Below are positions 22,835 to 33,558 of a stretch of 64,000 nt of DNA, in pieces. The notes below the pieces were generated by a model. The model made no database searches, was not told the DNA's origin, and saw only the letters and a list, made by a program, of their open reading frames with translations. Numbering within the stretch: position 1 is the first letter of the stretch; each line of letters starts with the position of its first letter. The stretch is from Cephalopachus bancanus (Eukaryota > Chordata > Mammalia > Primates > Tarsiidae), in the NCBI GenBank assembly GCA_027257055.1, contig JAPVLO010000205.1, positions 1,488,001-1,552,000 of the forward strand, in the 5' to 3' direction. A program made the translations under genes and the position numbers.

Positions 22835-23138
22835 CTGGCTGTGCACAGTAGCTCCTGCCTGGAATCTCAGCACTTTGGGAGGCTAAGGCGGGAGGATTGC
22901 TTGAGTCCAGGAGTTTGCCGTCAGCCTAGGCAACATAATGAGACCTTGTCTCTATAAACAATAAAAAAGATTAGCCATGCGTGGTGGGATGTGCCTATTG
23001 TCTTAGCTGTTTGGGATACTGAGATGAGAGGATCACTTGAGCCCAGTAGTTTGAGTGGTAAGCCTGTGATCATGCTACTGTTCTCCAGTCTTGAAATCAG
23101 TAAGACTTTGACTCTCAAAAAAAAAAAAAAAAAAAAAA
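22835..23138 (+). mobile_element. Alu-type SINE, older
   Basis: GGCTGTGCACAGTAGCTCCTGCC, GCACTTTGGGAGGCTAAGGC, a linker ending AAAAAAGATTAGCCATGC, and a shortened right arm, then a 20-base A tail. It abuts the L1 copy A tail within about 15 bases. Confidence 0.8.
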
Positions 23139-23260
23139 GTAAGATAGGAAGATACAGTCAATCAGAAGACATGAAGTTCAACTTCACACCCAATTAAATC
23201 TAGTGAAATGGGTTCTTTCACCTAGTACTTGGGGAAGCAAGTGCAAGGTAGAATCAACTT

Positions 23261-23409
23261 TCTAGTGTTTACCAGACTTGTTTCCTAATCTGTTTTATCC
23301 AGGTGTTATTATGAAAATTCTTTTACTATTAAAAGGCTTATTAGTCCTTTCAACTTTTGACTACTCAACAATTTGCAAAATTTCTTTGAAAAGTAAAATA
23401 AAGTGTAGA
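23261..23409 (+). repeat. Copy B of the ~145-bp local direct duplication
   Basis: Same sequence as 15,341-15,486 with few changes (for example TTTACTATT for TTTATTATT, and one extra A in GCAAAATTTC). It lies beyond L1 copy A and its neighbouring SINE, so both copies flank the young insertions. Confidence 0.8.
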
Positions 23410-24885
23410 GGGCAGTTTGAAACTCTTAATCAACCTTCTTAAGTTTTGTACACGTATTGTTAAATTAATTTCACTTCTAGATATGTATTTAATAGGGAAA
23501 AATTAGAGTTGTACCTAGGTATTTATAAAATGATAGTAAACAGACATATTTTACTGTAATGAATTGAGACACCTAAATCATTTAAAACTATGTAATTAAT
23601 TAATAAATTACTATTAGGTCTATCTATATAACACAATACTATAGAACATTTAGCTATTTTTAAATTAATGGTTAGGGACATGGAAATTTGCTTATGGTAT
23701 AAAGTTAAGTAAAACAAGAAAATGAACATTATTACCATGGTTTTGGAAGCATAGATGTCAAAATGTTAACCCCTGTAATTATTGACAGATGATGTGACAA
23801 AGAGAAGCTTTCATTTTCTATCTTACACATTTTATATGTTTCACACTAAATAGATATAAACCATAAAATTTTTTTTTTAATGATACAGATGTCATATGAC
23901 ATTTGTACAGCAACAATTCTATGAGCACTAGAACTTAACTGAGAAGTGACTTCTGGGTAGAACACTGCACATGATTTTCACGAATAGCTGAAACTCTACA
24001 TTCTCCCCAAACCTGCTTACTCTTCCATAATTTCCTAATTCTATTGACTTAATTACCATCAGTTTAGTCACCCAAGATAGATATTTAGATTCATCTTGAT
24101 CTCTTTCTCTTTCATTATTTAAAGTAATTAGCTCCAAATTCCAGTATATGATTTCTCTTAAATGTCTAAGTGCATCTTCTCCCTAAATTAACAGCATCTA
24201 CAGAAAAAATTTCAAAGCTCTAAGCATCTTCTAGAAATTTAACAAATACATATTGAATTTCATTTTTTGAAAGAGTCCAACCAGATGTATGCTTTAATCA
24301 AACCAAATTCTTTGTTGTTTCCTAAGAAAAAAATGCTGCTCCTCTTAAAATTTCTACTCATTGTATAAAATAGCAGAAGTGCCTCCTCTCCTTGGAAGAG
24401 TCTGGAATTCAATCCTGGTAAAATTGAACAATTTTATTGCTTCCCAAATACCTTGCACAACCTACTTTTGAAGAACTCAGCATACTGAATTGTAATTATT
24501 TGCTTTCTGTAAATTCTCTTCACTGGATTGTGGTCTACTCCCTAGAAGACCCCATGCTTTGAAACTTGCCTTGAGAGAAGATGATTAAATCCTTCTTTTC
24601 TACTCCTAATATTAGTGTATGGTGGAATATACCAGTATAGTAGGCATTTAGTGATTTTTTTCTGTGTAACATTCTTTTGATTGTTATTCTGTTCTGTGCT
24701 TCTAAATTCAAAATGCAAATATCTATTTGTTTCATTGATAAACATATCTATTTCAACACAGTCCCTGTTAGTGCAACACTTAGAATTTATACTGATGCCA
24801 CTTAACATTCAGAAAAGCATTCCGTCTTTAACTAAGATAAGTTTTATATCAAAATAGTTGTAATAATTTTGGTAAGCAAATCTAT
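23410..24885. other. Unique AT-rich DNA
   Basis: No repeat, RNA gene or credible ORF recognised. Confidence 0.4.
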
Positions 24886-25065
24886 CTTTGTTGAAAATCT
24901 ACTAAACACCAGGATTATGCCAGACACTTTATATATTTAATTTTTCTTAATTCCTTACTTATAAGATGAGGCAACTGAAGGCCAGGATATTCAAATAACT
25001 TTGATAAGGTCTCACAGCTAATAACTATTAGGTATCTGTAGGACCAAATTCAAGTCTAATTAGAA
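24886..25065 (+). repeat. MIR-type ancient SINE
   Basis: CTACTAAACACCAGGATTATGCCAGACACTTTA, then ATAAGATGAGGCAACTGAAGG, AAGGTCTCACAGCTAATAA and GACCAAATTCAAGTCT follow MIR in order. Confidence 0.8.
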
Positions 25066-25249
25066 AACTAGTTTTCTTAAATCAATCAACTAGAATGTTT
25101 TTGTAATACATAATAAAATTTTATTTATATGGGTGCTTTGTGGACATATGGGTACTTTCTGAGCTAAGTCAAAAATCTATTATGGAGCAAGAAATAATTG
25201 TGCTAATACATTTCAATTTCCTTAATATTTATAGAAAATATTACTCAAC

Positions 25250-25620
25250 TAAACAATTAATATCTGATATGATCCTGAATTCTCTTGTTTTTAATGTTTC
25301 TGTAATTGACAAGATATTTGACAAGGTGTCTCAAGATAGTCTTAGGGCTCACACCAAGAGATACAGGATAGATGTTAATGACTTAAGAAGAAAAGAAATA
25401 TTATTGTATTATCACACTAAGAAACTATTAATGGACTGATTCCAATCTATTACCATGTCATTAATGCCTTTTATGCTTTAATTACAGATCATTCTTATTA
25501 CATTTGCTGATGATGAGATTATTGATATGACAAAAATATATGGAGAAGCAGGGTCAAATGATACATAGAGATTAGAAGAAAAGGCTTACAAAAAAAACAA
25601 GAAGAAATCTCTAGAAACTG
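25250..25620 (+). repeat. Possible L3/CR1-type ancient LINE remnant
   Basis: An open stretch within 25,140-25,439 contains IDKIFDKVSQDSLRAH, resembling the FDKVSHDIL motif of CR1/L3 reverse transcriptases. About 200 bases on, TTACATTTGCTGATGATGAG followed by GGAGAAGCAGG, then GAAAAGGCTTAC could match the RT FADD box region. The spacing is plausible but decay is heavy. I consider the ORF a relic, not a gene. Confidence 0.35.
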
Positions 25621-26285
25621 CATTTGAAAGGAATTACTTTAAGTTCTTGTCCTTTGTCCCCAAAGTCTAAGTAACATATTAGGAAAAGATAATAGCAAGC
25701 AGAGTTGGAGAAAGCAGAAAGAGATCTGTTGCTTTCCTTCAATTATCAGCTCAAGGTAAATCAACAGGGCAATGTGGCTGCATCAAACAAACAAACCAAA
25801 TCATACAAAGAAAAAAATGGAATTTCTGTCTGAATCAACACAATGGTAAAGGAATCATATTCCTGAATAAATGCAGAACCCTCCAGGTTTTAGAAGCTAG
25901 CAGCAAATAGGGACTCTCCAGGTGAGGAAGGGCATCTGTTAAAACAGATCTTACAAGACTATCAACACACTTTGCCATTTCCTGAGAACTCAGCAACTTG
26001 GAATATAGCTGAAGGCAACTGCTTTCAGGAGGTTGGATGACAGTGTGGTTTTCTTCCCTCCAATCTAAGCAAAGACAAAAATATTTTTTTCATATGCACC
26101 ACAAAATTAAGCCTGGTTCTAATTTTTAGAGATTTTTCTGAACATTAAGAGAAAGCAAAAGAGAAATGACCAGAGACCCCAAGAAATATAGAAATAATTT
26201 GTCTCAAAGGTTTGAGTCCAAGGTTCCAACACTGCCTTAGTCTACAGGTTGTCTCAAAGTAAAGAAGAAACACCTGTCTACTATC
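25621..26285. other. Unique DNA
   Basis: No feature recognised. Confidence 0.4.
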
Positions 26286-26299
26286 CTGAAAGGCTCAGA

Positions 26300-26400
26300 G
26301 AGATTAGTAGTCTCACTCTGTTGCCTAGGGTGGAGTGCAGTGGTACGCTCAACCCTACCACAGCCTCAACCCACTAGGATCATGTGATCCTTCCTTTTTG
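26300..26400 (-). repeat. Alu-type SINE fragment, antisense
   Basis: GTCTCACTCTGTTGCCTAGG to ATCATGTGATCC is a 5'-truncated piece of one arm. Confidence 0.65.
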
Positions 26401-26449
26401 AAGTTCAAAGTTAGCTCTAGATTTTACCGCACCTCCACTTGAAGAATGT

Positions 26450-26800
26450 CTCTTCCTTCTTTTCTTATGGCTGTGCAGTATTCCATGGTATCCTTTACAG
26501 CAACATGGATGGAGTTAGAGATCGTCATCCTAAGTAAACTGACTCAGAAACAGAAAACCAAACACTGTATGTTGTCACTCATATATGGGAACTAAATGGT
26601 CACAAGGATGGAAATAATAGATACTGAGGACACTAGTCTCTATTATGGGAGAGGGGCTAGATTGCAGAAACTACCTATGGGGCACAACATTCACTATCTG
26701 GGGAATGGGCCATCGGAGACCCAATCCCACCACTACGCAATATGTCCATGTAAAGAGTACACATGTGTACTTCCTGAATCTAAAATTAAAAATTTTAAAA
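26450..26800 (+). repeat. Old L1 3'-end fragment
   Basis: CAGCAACATGGATGGAGTTAGAG, ACTCATATATGGGAACTAAATGG, then CTCACAAGGATGG-like and AATATGTCCATGTAAAGAG text, ending in CTAAAATTAAAAATTTTAAAAA, follows the L1 ORF2 end and 3' UTR order. Confidence 0.7.
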
Positions 26801-26998
26801 AAAGCCTCCTCCTGATTCGTTTGCCAGGAATCAGTTGCCCAAACTCCTTGTTTACTCCTGTTCAGCTCAACATTTAGGTCTAAGCAACATGACTCTTTCA
26901 CAGTAATTAGGCAGATTTATATTGCATAAATAGCTTCAATTTCACCTTCACCTTTCAGGTAATTCTGTATTCTTATACTTGGAGAAAACTATACTTTA

Positions 26999-27298
26999 TT
27001 TTTATTTTATTTTTTTAGTTGGAGTCTCATTGTGTCATCTAGGCTGGAGTGCAGTGGCATACTCATGGCCACCCCAGCCTCGACCTGCTGGACTCAGGCA
27101 ATCCCTCCACCGCAGCCTTATAAGCAGCTGTAACTACAGTCATGTCCCATCACTCCTGGCTAATTTTTATTTATTTACTGTAGAGACGAGGTCTGGCCAA
27201 GTTGCCCAGACTGGTTTTGAACCCCTGGACTCAGGCAATCCTCTCACTTTGGGTTCCCAAAGTGCTGGGATTATAGGCATGAGCCACTGTGCCTGGTC
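26999..27298 (-). mobile_element. Alu-type dimeric SINE, antisense
   Basis: A T-rich head, AGTTGGAGTCTCATTGTGTC, both reversed arms, and an end at GAGCCACTGTGCCTGGTC. The flanks AAACTATACTTTATTT / AAACTGTATTTTTTT are an aged target duplication. Confidence 0.85.
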
Positions 27299-27397
27299 CA
27301 AACTGTATTTTTTTGTGTTCCAAGTATTCTAATCCAAAATGTGCCCTGAAAACCACTATTAAAAAGATCCTAGGGTCAAAAAGAGTTTATGAACTCT

Positions 27398-27520
27398 TTT
27401 TGGGCATGGTGATGTACACCTGTAGTCCCAGCTACTAAGGAGGCTTAGATAGGAAGAGTTTAAGACCAACCTGGGCAACATAGCGAGACTCTGTCTCTAA
27501 GAAACAACACTAAAAAAAGT
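27398..27520 (+). repeat. Alu-type monomer fragment
   Basis: GGGCATGGTGATGTACACCTGTAGTCCC joined to TTTAAGACCAACCTGGGCAAC, ending AAGAAACAACACTAAAAAA. It is a single-arm or internally deleted SINE. Confidence 0.65.
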
Positions 27521-27529
27521 TTGGGAAAC

Positions 27530-28440
27530 ACTCACTGTGTTCACCCCTAAGAGTCACTGGGTAAATTAGCATGAAAGTTCCTGCTATGTCCTACAATTTA
27601 AAAAACCTCTTAAATTTAAATTTTCTAAAACTTAACTGAGATGTTTCTAAGCTAATTTGACCAGAGAAGAAATTATATATATGTGTTGTATATGTGACTA
27701 GCACCTATTAACTGCCTATGGAAGGTGATCTGTATAACACTGCCTTAACCAAAGAAGGGCGCAGGCAGATTTTACATGTAACATGTATCAGGTAGGTGAT
27801 TGCCTCTCAGAAGTTAAGTTCCTAAAAACAGCTGAGTCCTGCTCTATAGGTTCAAATATGTACTATTTCAGTGTTTAGACATGAAAAATAAATTGATACA
27901 CAGAGTTGCAAAAATCTCCATTAAAAGCTCTCTGGCCAGGAAGCCTTCACTCCCACAAGCAAGTAGTGAAACACAGAGGAAATGTGAAGTTCAATTGAAA
28001 CGTGGAGTTCATTTGGAACCAAGAGATCTCAGAGCCCACCAACTTCTGGGTGCCTGGGGAAAAGTTATACCACCTTAAACAAGTCCACACAGCTACTCCA
28101 CTCACAATGATGCAGTTATATCTAGTCCATCTAGTGTATGGTTACTAGACATTGAAGCACAGAACATAGTTACAACTTGCTTTAAAAATTATCAGGATTG
28201 GCCAGGAGAAAATAGATATAGAGATGTGTAATGAGAATAAACATTAAATTTTAGTCTAGGAGGACAAATCATGATGAACTTTTTCATGCAAACCTTTTAA
28301 TAACTACACTTTTGTAGGGATGCAAAGTGTGTTTTGAAAATTCAGAAGAATTTTCAAGATTTTCTATAATGAGCACATATTATTATGGTTAAAATATGAT
28401 TTTGTGCAACTATGTGCATCAGCTTATTTTTATTTCACAT
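27530..28440. other. Unique DNA
   Basis: No feature recognised. Confidence 0.4.
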
Positions 28441-28499
28441 ATGTATGCATATACATATATACATATATATGTGTGTGCATACAAACACACGCATGTGCA

Positions 28500-28553
<54 letters not shown>

Positions 28554-28560
28554 TACACAC
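28441..28560. repeat. Long alternating purine-pyrimidine tract with (CA)n
   Basis: ATGTATGCATATACATATAT runs through GTGTGTGCATAC and GCATGTGCACGCGCAC into about 24 CA units. Nearly all of the 120 bases alternate purine and pyrimidine, and the GC-rich centre favours left-handed Z-DNA. Confidence 0.9.
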
Positions 28561-30830
28561 ATTTGAAAATCAGGCCAAACAGTTAAGTGTCAAAGATCAG
28601 TTACTTGGCCAAAGTAGACTATCATCTTCTAGAAAGACCATCTAAAATAAAAGAATAATTATGATATTTTAACTTACAAGCCAATTATTTTAACAGTTGT
28701 TTGGCTTTATGTTGCAGAAAAAAATAACATCTCTGTACTGTAAAATGCAAGCATATCTTCTGGTCACTGGACACTGGAGACACTAAATTAATGTGCGGTA
28801 TTTTATGTACTTGTTCTGCTTAGGCTACTGTTCATCATCTTGATATTGTCTGTCACAAATGATGAGCAATGAAGGCAAAAGTGGTGTCAAATCCCCTGTT
28901 TTAATTCAAACCAGGAATTAAAAAATCAAACATTAAATGCATTTCTTAGAGGTTACTTTATTTAATGTTTTATATATATACTATATATATAGTAGTCCCC
29001 AAATAATTCTACAAAGATTAGAAATACAGTATGACCCACTCTTTGTTCTTCTGAAATATTAGTATTCAAATTACATATAGTAGTATGTCGACTTCAAAAT
29101 AATATGTTTTTCCTAAAATTATCTATGTAATACATTTTCCCTTAAAATTCATAAGGGTCAAACTACTTCTCAATTTTTTTTACTGTTTAAAAGTTCTTAA
29201 AAGAGTATCTTTAAGTGTAATTAACAATTTTCACAACCATCATTAATTATTGTTCCATTTAACTACTGCAATAATAAATTAAATTTATACTTTAGATTAA
29301 CTAATAATATTTTATCAGAAAAATGTTATACATATTTGAAATTGAATGATGAGAAAGTAACAATAAATCTGAAGTAGCTGTTTTTTTCTTGTTCATATCT
29401 TTGTTATTTGCTTATATATGATGCATTATAGCTACATGATTACATTGATCACCCACATGCTGGAGATGCCAGAAATAACACTGTAGCAAGCACTTGGCTA
29501 TTTAGACTTCCAAAGGATACAGACCAAAGATGAACCCAAATGTTAGATTTGGTCACATGCCAGAGGCCCAAACCAAACTTTGATACATCCCCAAATTACG
29601 GCCATCCTTTGGCAATTGCTTCAAAATCACCTTGAGAGTTGGGCAACACTGCCCCAAGACAAAATTTACCAAAAATCACTTGGATAAGGAACACCCTATG
29701 ACAAAAACTGAAGGGCTTGAAAATATCATTTGATTTACTTGAACAATGTGCATATATCTTTGTATGTACCCTGAGGTTAATGTATGCTACTTGAATTTTT
29801 TATTTATTTTAATTTGCTTACTATATGCTATTTCCCCCATCATTTAAATATTTTAGGTGCTACAGTGAACTATAAAGTTGTAGAGTTTGCTTTAATGACA
29901 TAGCTGCCATAATTAGAAATTGACGCTTAGTTTTTTAGTCCAAGAGACAGCAATATAGTGTCATACTGACAGAGGAAAAAGGAATTCTTAATTCTAAAGA
30001 AATGTTTTAAAAAGCTATTATTATCAGTTCTCATGGAAGCTTTACTTGGACAATTTTTGAAATTTTCTGACGGTCATTTTAAAATCTCTGTTCTGAATGA
30101 TTATTGTCTCACTCTTGCTTGACTTGACCAAGGGATATTAAAAAAAAAAAAAAAAAAAGGACTGTGTTCACCCTAATCATTGACCTGGATTTGTTTAAAG
30201 GCTAGGTCAACACAGCTCAGTAAGTATTGTAGTTTGGCAGTCATTGTGCCATGGGCATAATCACCTGTTTTTAGAAGGCTCACTGGAGAGAGTGAATGGA
30301 AAAACTTGATTCTATTGTATGTGGCTTTATGCACATCTGGTGCAAATCCATTTTAAACCCTGTATTTGTGCTCCATATCTTACCCTTTGACTTATTTGGA
30401 TTCATGAAGGAGAGTGACCTCCTTTGGAATAGAATGACAATATTTTTGAAAGAATCTATAAATATTTTTAATGAACATTCAGTTCTGAGAGAGAAATAGC
30501 TGAACAGTTTAAATATCATGTAGTCTGAGTTTATATGTCAGGTTTATATTTATTTGGCCAAGGCTGGACTTTTGCTCTGTTGTTCATAGAACTTTCAAAG
30601 TCTTTTGATGCATCGCTTAGTGGTTGTAATAAAATACAAGGACTTAAATGTCCTTAATTAGCTTGCTAATAGGAAATGCAATTTATGTCTTTCAGGTCCT
30701 TGTCTGTCCTAGTGCAACCATAAAATCATTCAGAAGTCACAAAAACAAGAGGATAATGGGAAAAATTTCCAAAAGTAAATGGAAAAAAATTACATGAATG
30801 GGTAACTGGAAAGTAACAGTTACATTGTAT
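28561..30830. other. Unique AT-rich DNA
   Basis: No gene or repeat recognised, apart from a TATATATA-rich spot near 28,970-28,992 and an A18 run near 30,140. Positions 30,560-30,760 have a complex, TAATTAG-containing text (see findings). Confidence 0.4.
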
Positions 30831-30859
30831 TAAAAAAGACATTCAGGAGGAGTTCTGGT

Positions 30860-30866
30860 AAGATGG
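30860..30866 (+). promoter_or_regulatory. YY1-like site in the L1 copy B 5' UTR
   Basis: AAGATGG starts 15 bases into the element, followed by CTATGG. Equivalent to 16,148-16,154 in copy A. Confidence 0.5.
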
Positions 30867-31889
30867 CTATGGCATAGGTGGACTTGCAAGATTCTCCAAA
30901 TGTGAGTTCCCAAAAAGACTCTTTCTTTTCTTTCCCCAACCCCCGGACTACCACCAGCTGCCCTGGTCCGAGGGCTGGGGACCTACGGTCCCATGCAGGG
31001 CCGGATATTGCGGCCCTCAGCTGCTCTTGTTCCACCATACGTGACTCCCGTCTGCGTGGGAGTTTCAGGTCTTGGTTCCCTGGCTACATCGCCTCTCACC
31101 CAGCACCCAGCACCAAGCCGCTGGTCACTCTGGGAGGCTCTGGGTGCCCACCTCTCAGAGACACCGGTCCCATTCCTGGCTGAAGTACCCTGAGGGGGGC
31201 CCAGGGCCACTCTTGCCACTCACTGCCTGCCCTTTGCAGCTTTGGAGCTCTGGGCCCACCCTGGCTGAGGCATTCAGCCCACGACCCCAAGCTTGGGGAC
31301 ACAGACAAGCAGAGAGAAACGATCTGCAAAAGTGAAACTGACACCTCGGCCATTCTCCAGGCACAGATTTGCATTGCCCTGCCCACCTACCAGCAACCCC
31401 CACCTCGGTTGCTAAGGTAACATCGCTAAACAGGAGACAAAGCCCCACCCCTACGCTGAATCAGACAAAACCAACTAAGCATTGCAAGTCTCCCAGGCAG
31501 CAGGCTAAAAAAAAAAAAACCAAACCCAAACTGCGAGTAAATCTAGCTGCCTATATCGAAAAACAAAGGGGAGAGGCTGGAGATCAGAGCTGAAGTGACT
31601 TTTTTCTGCTCTCTTATTTTGACTTTTGATTTTATCATTTTGACTGTTTGTTTTCGTCACTTTTGTTGTTTGCTTTCTGACTTACACTGTTTCATGATTT
31701 TATTGGTCAGTCTCTGTGTAGCTACCAGTATTCTTTAGGGAATCTTTCTTATGTGTTTTTTTTAAACTTCCCTCCGGCCTTGTTTCTGTTTCTTACCTGT
31801 TAGTTGGTATGTATGTCTGTTTTCCCTCTCACTCTTCTCTCTTTCTAACTTCATATTGACTCCCCCTTTCTCCATTATTTTCCTCTTTT

Positions 31890-32169
31890 TTTTTTGAGTT
31901 GGAGTCTCACTCTGTCACTCAGACTGGAGTGCAGTGGCCACTCCTGCCACTGAAGCCTCGACCTGCTGGGCTCCAGCGATCCTTCCGCCTCAGTCTTCCA
32001 AGTAGCTGGAACTACAGGCACGCACTACCATGCCTGGCTAATTTTTAAATTTATTGTAGAGATGAGGTCTCGCCTGGACAGGTGGGTCTCAAACCCGCGG
32101 GCTCAGGCAATCCACTCACCTCAGCCTCCCAAAGGTGCGGGATTACAGGCTGAGCCACCAAGCCCGGCT
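31890..32169 (-). mobile_element. Alu-type dimeric SINE nested in L1 copy B 5' UTR
   Basis: A poly-T head, GAGTTGGAGTCTCACTCTGTC and the reversed arms end at GCCACCAAGCCCGGCT. A duplication ATTTTCCTCTTTT flanks it (31,877-31,889 and 32,170-32,182). Copy A has the empty site (CATTATTTTCCTCTTTTG near 17,353), proving the insertion came after the L1. Confidence 0.97.
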
Positions 32170-32542
32170 ATTTTCCTCTTTTATACCTCAGTTTAATCTA
32201 GGGACCAAGCCTACATACAGCTGCACGGATAGATTGTAAGGCAGTGGGAAATAGGTTCCAGTGTGCTCATACACCTGTTGGTGGATGCTAGAATCAGCAC
32301 ATACATTCTGAACCACAGCTTCCCCTCAATTAAACCTCAAAACTGCAAAAAGTACAGCCTGTAGTCCACACTCCAATCCCAAAAGTGAACAAAGCCAGAA
32401 AACCCTCATAAGGAAGAACAGAATATTGCACAAGTGAAACAAAAGCAACCCCACCTTCCCTCAAAAACAGAATTAAAGAAGGGGAGGGAAAGGGGGAGAG
32501 AGAGAAAAATCTACACAAATGAAGACAAACCAAAAGAAGAGT

Positions 32543-33402
32543 ATGGGTCTCTCCCAGACCCCTGGGAGGGCAGACACTGAGAAAACTAACTCTGGAATGC
32601 AAACAATGAAGAGCACCCAGAATGAAGGGTCTCAAACTACAAACCTAGATATCAAGACATTAATGGAGAGATTAAAAAGAATTGAGGAAACACAAGAAGA
32701 AAGTAGGAAGGAGCTGTTATCTGAGATAACAGTAATAAAGAATACTGTGAATGAAATAAATAACAAACTGATAGGCATGGAAAGCAGAATTACCCAAGCA
32801 GAAGAAAGAATCTCAGAGCTTGAGGACCAAAATATAGAACTAACCCAAACTCTTAAAAACACAGAGAGCAAGCTCAAAAAGACAGAACAAAACCTTCAAG
32901 AGATGAGTGATTACTTCAAGACACCAAACCTAAGAGTAATTGGCCTTCCTGAGGCAGAAAGAGAGACAGAGACCACACTGAAACAAACTTTCCATGAGAT
33001 CATTCAAGAAAACTTCCCTTATCTAATCAGTGATGCAAAATTCAAACACAAGAGATTCAGAGAACCCCTGCAAGACAACAAATGAGAAGACCAACTCCTA
33101 GACACATAAAAATTCACCTAAATAAAGTAGGCATAAAAGAAAAAATCCTAAAGGCAGCAAGAGAAAAAGGCCAGATCACCTACCATGGAAGATCAATTAG
33201 AATAGCAGCAGATTTATCTACAGAAACCCTGCAGGCTAGGAGAACTTGGAGCCCTATCTTCAAAGTCCTAAAAGATAAACAATTTCAACCAAGAATAACC
33301 TACCCAGCCAAGATAAGCATCATCAGCGAGGGAGAATTAAAATCTTTCCCAGATATCCAATTCCTAAGAACTTACGCTGTCACCAAACCACCTCTACATT
33401 AA
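32543..33402 (+). pseudogene. L1 copy B ORF1, one frameshift
   Basis: The ATG equal to copy A's is at about 32,543 (MGLSQTPGRADTEKT). The first frame (to 33,085) covers the coiled coil and most of the RRM (NLRVIGLPEAERETETTL) and stops just after the codons for EPLQDNK. A second frame (33,082-33,402, one base shifted) continues with the C-terminal domain (KEKILKAAREKGQITYHGRS) to a natural-looking end AVTKPPLH. The two parts therefore account for a full-length ORF1 of about 285 residues broken by a single frameshift near 33,080. Confidence 0.88.
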
Positions 33403-33558
33403 ACACTTAAGAAAGTACTAAACACAGAAGAAAAGGAAAAAAGAATAATGTTCTTCATAAGAGTACAGGAAAAAGAAGAAAATACACGTGAACCAACCTC
33501 AAAACCGAAAGAAAGACAAGAAAACCAAGTGTAAGAACAACAACTCTATAAGAACTCT

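Noticed and set aside
28404..28645. His/Thr-rich ORFs
   Set aside because: They translate the CA microsatellite in two frames.
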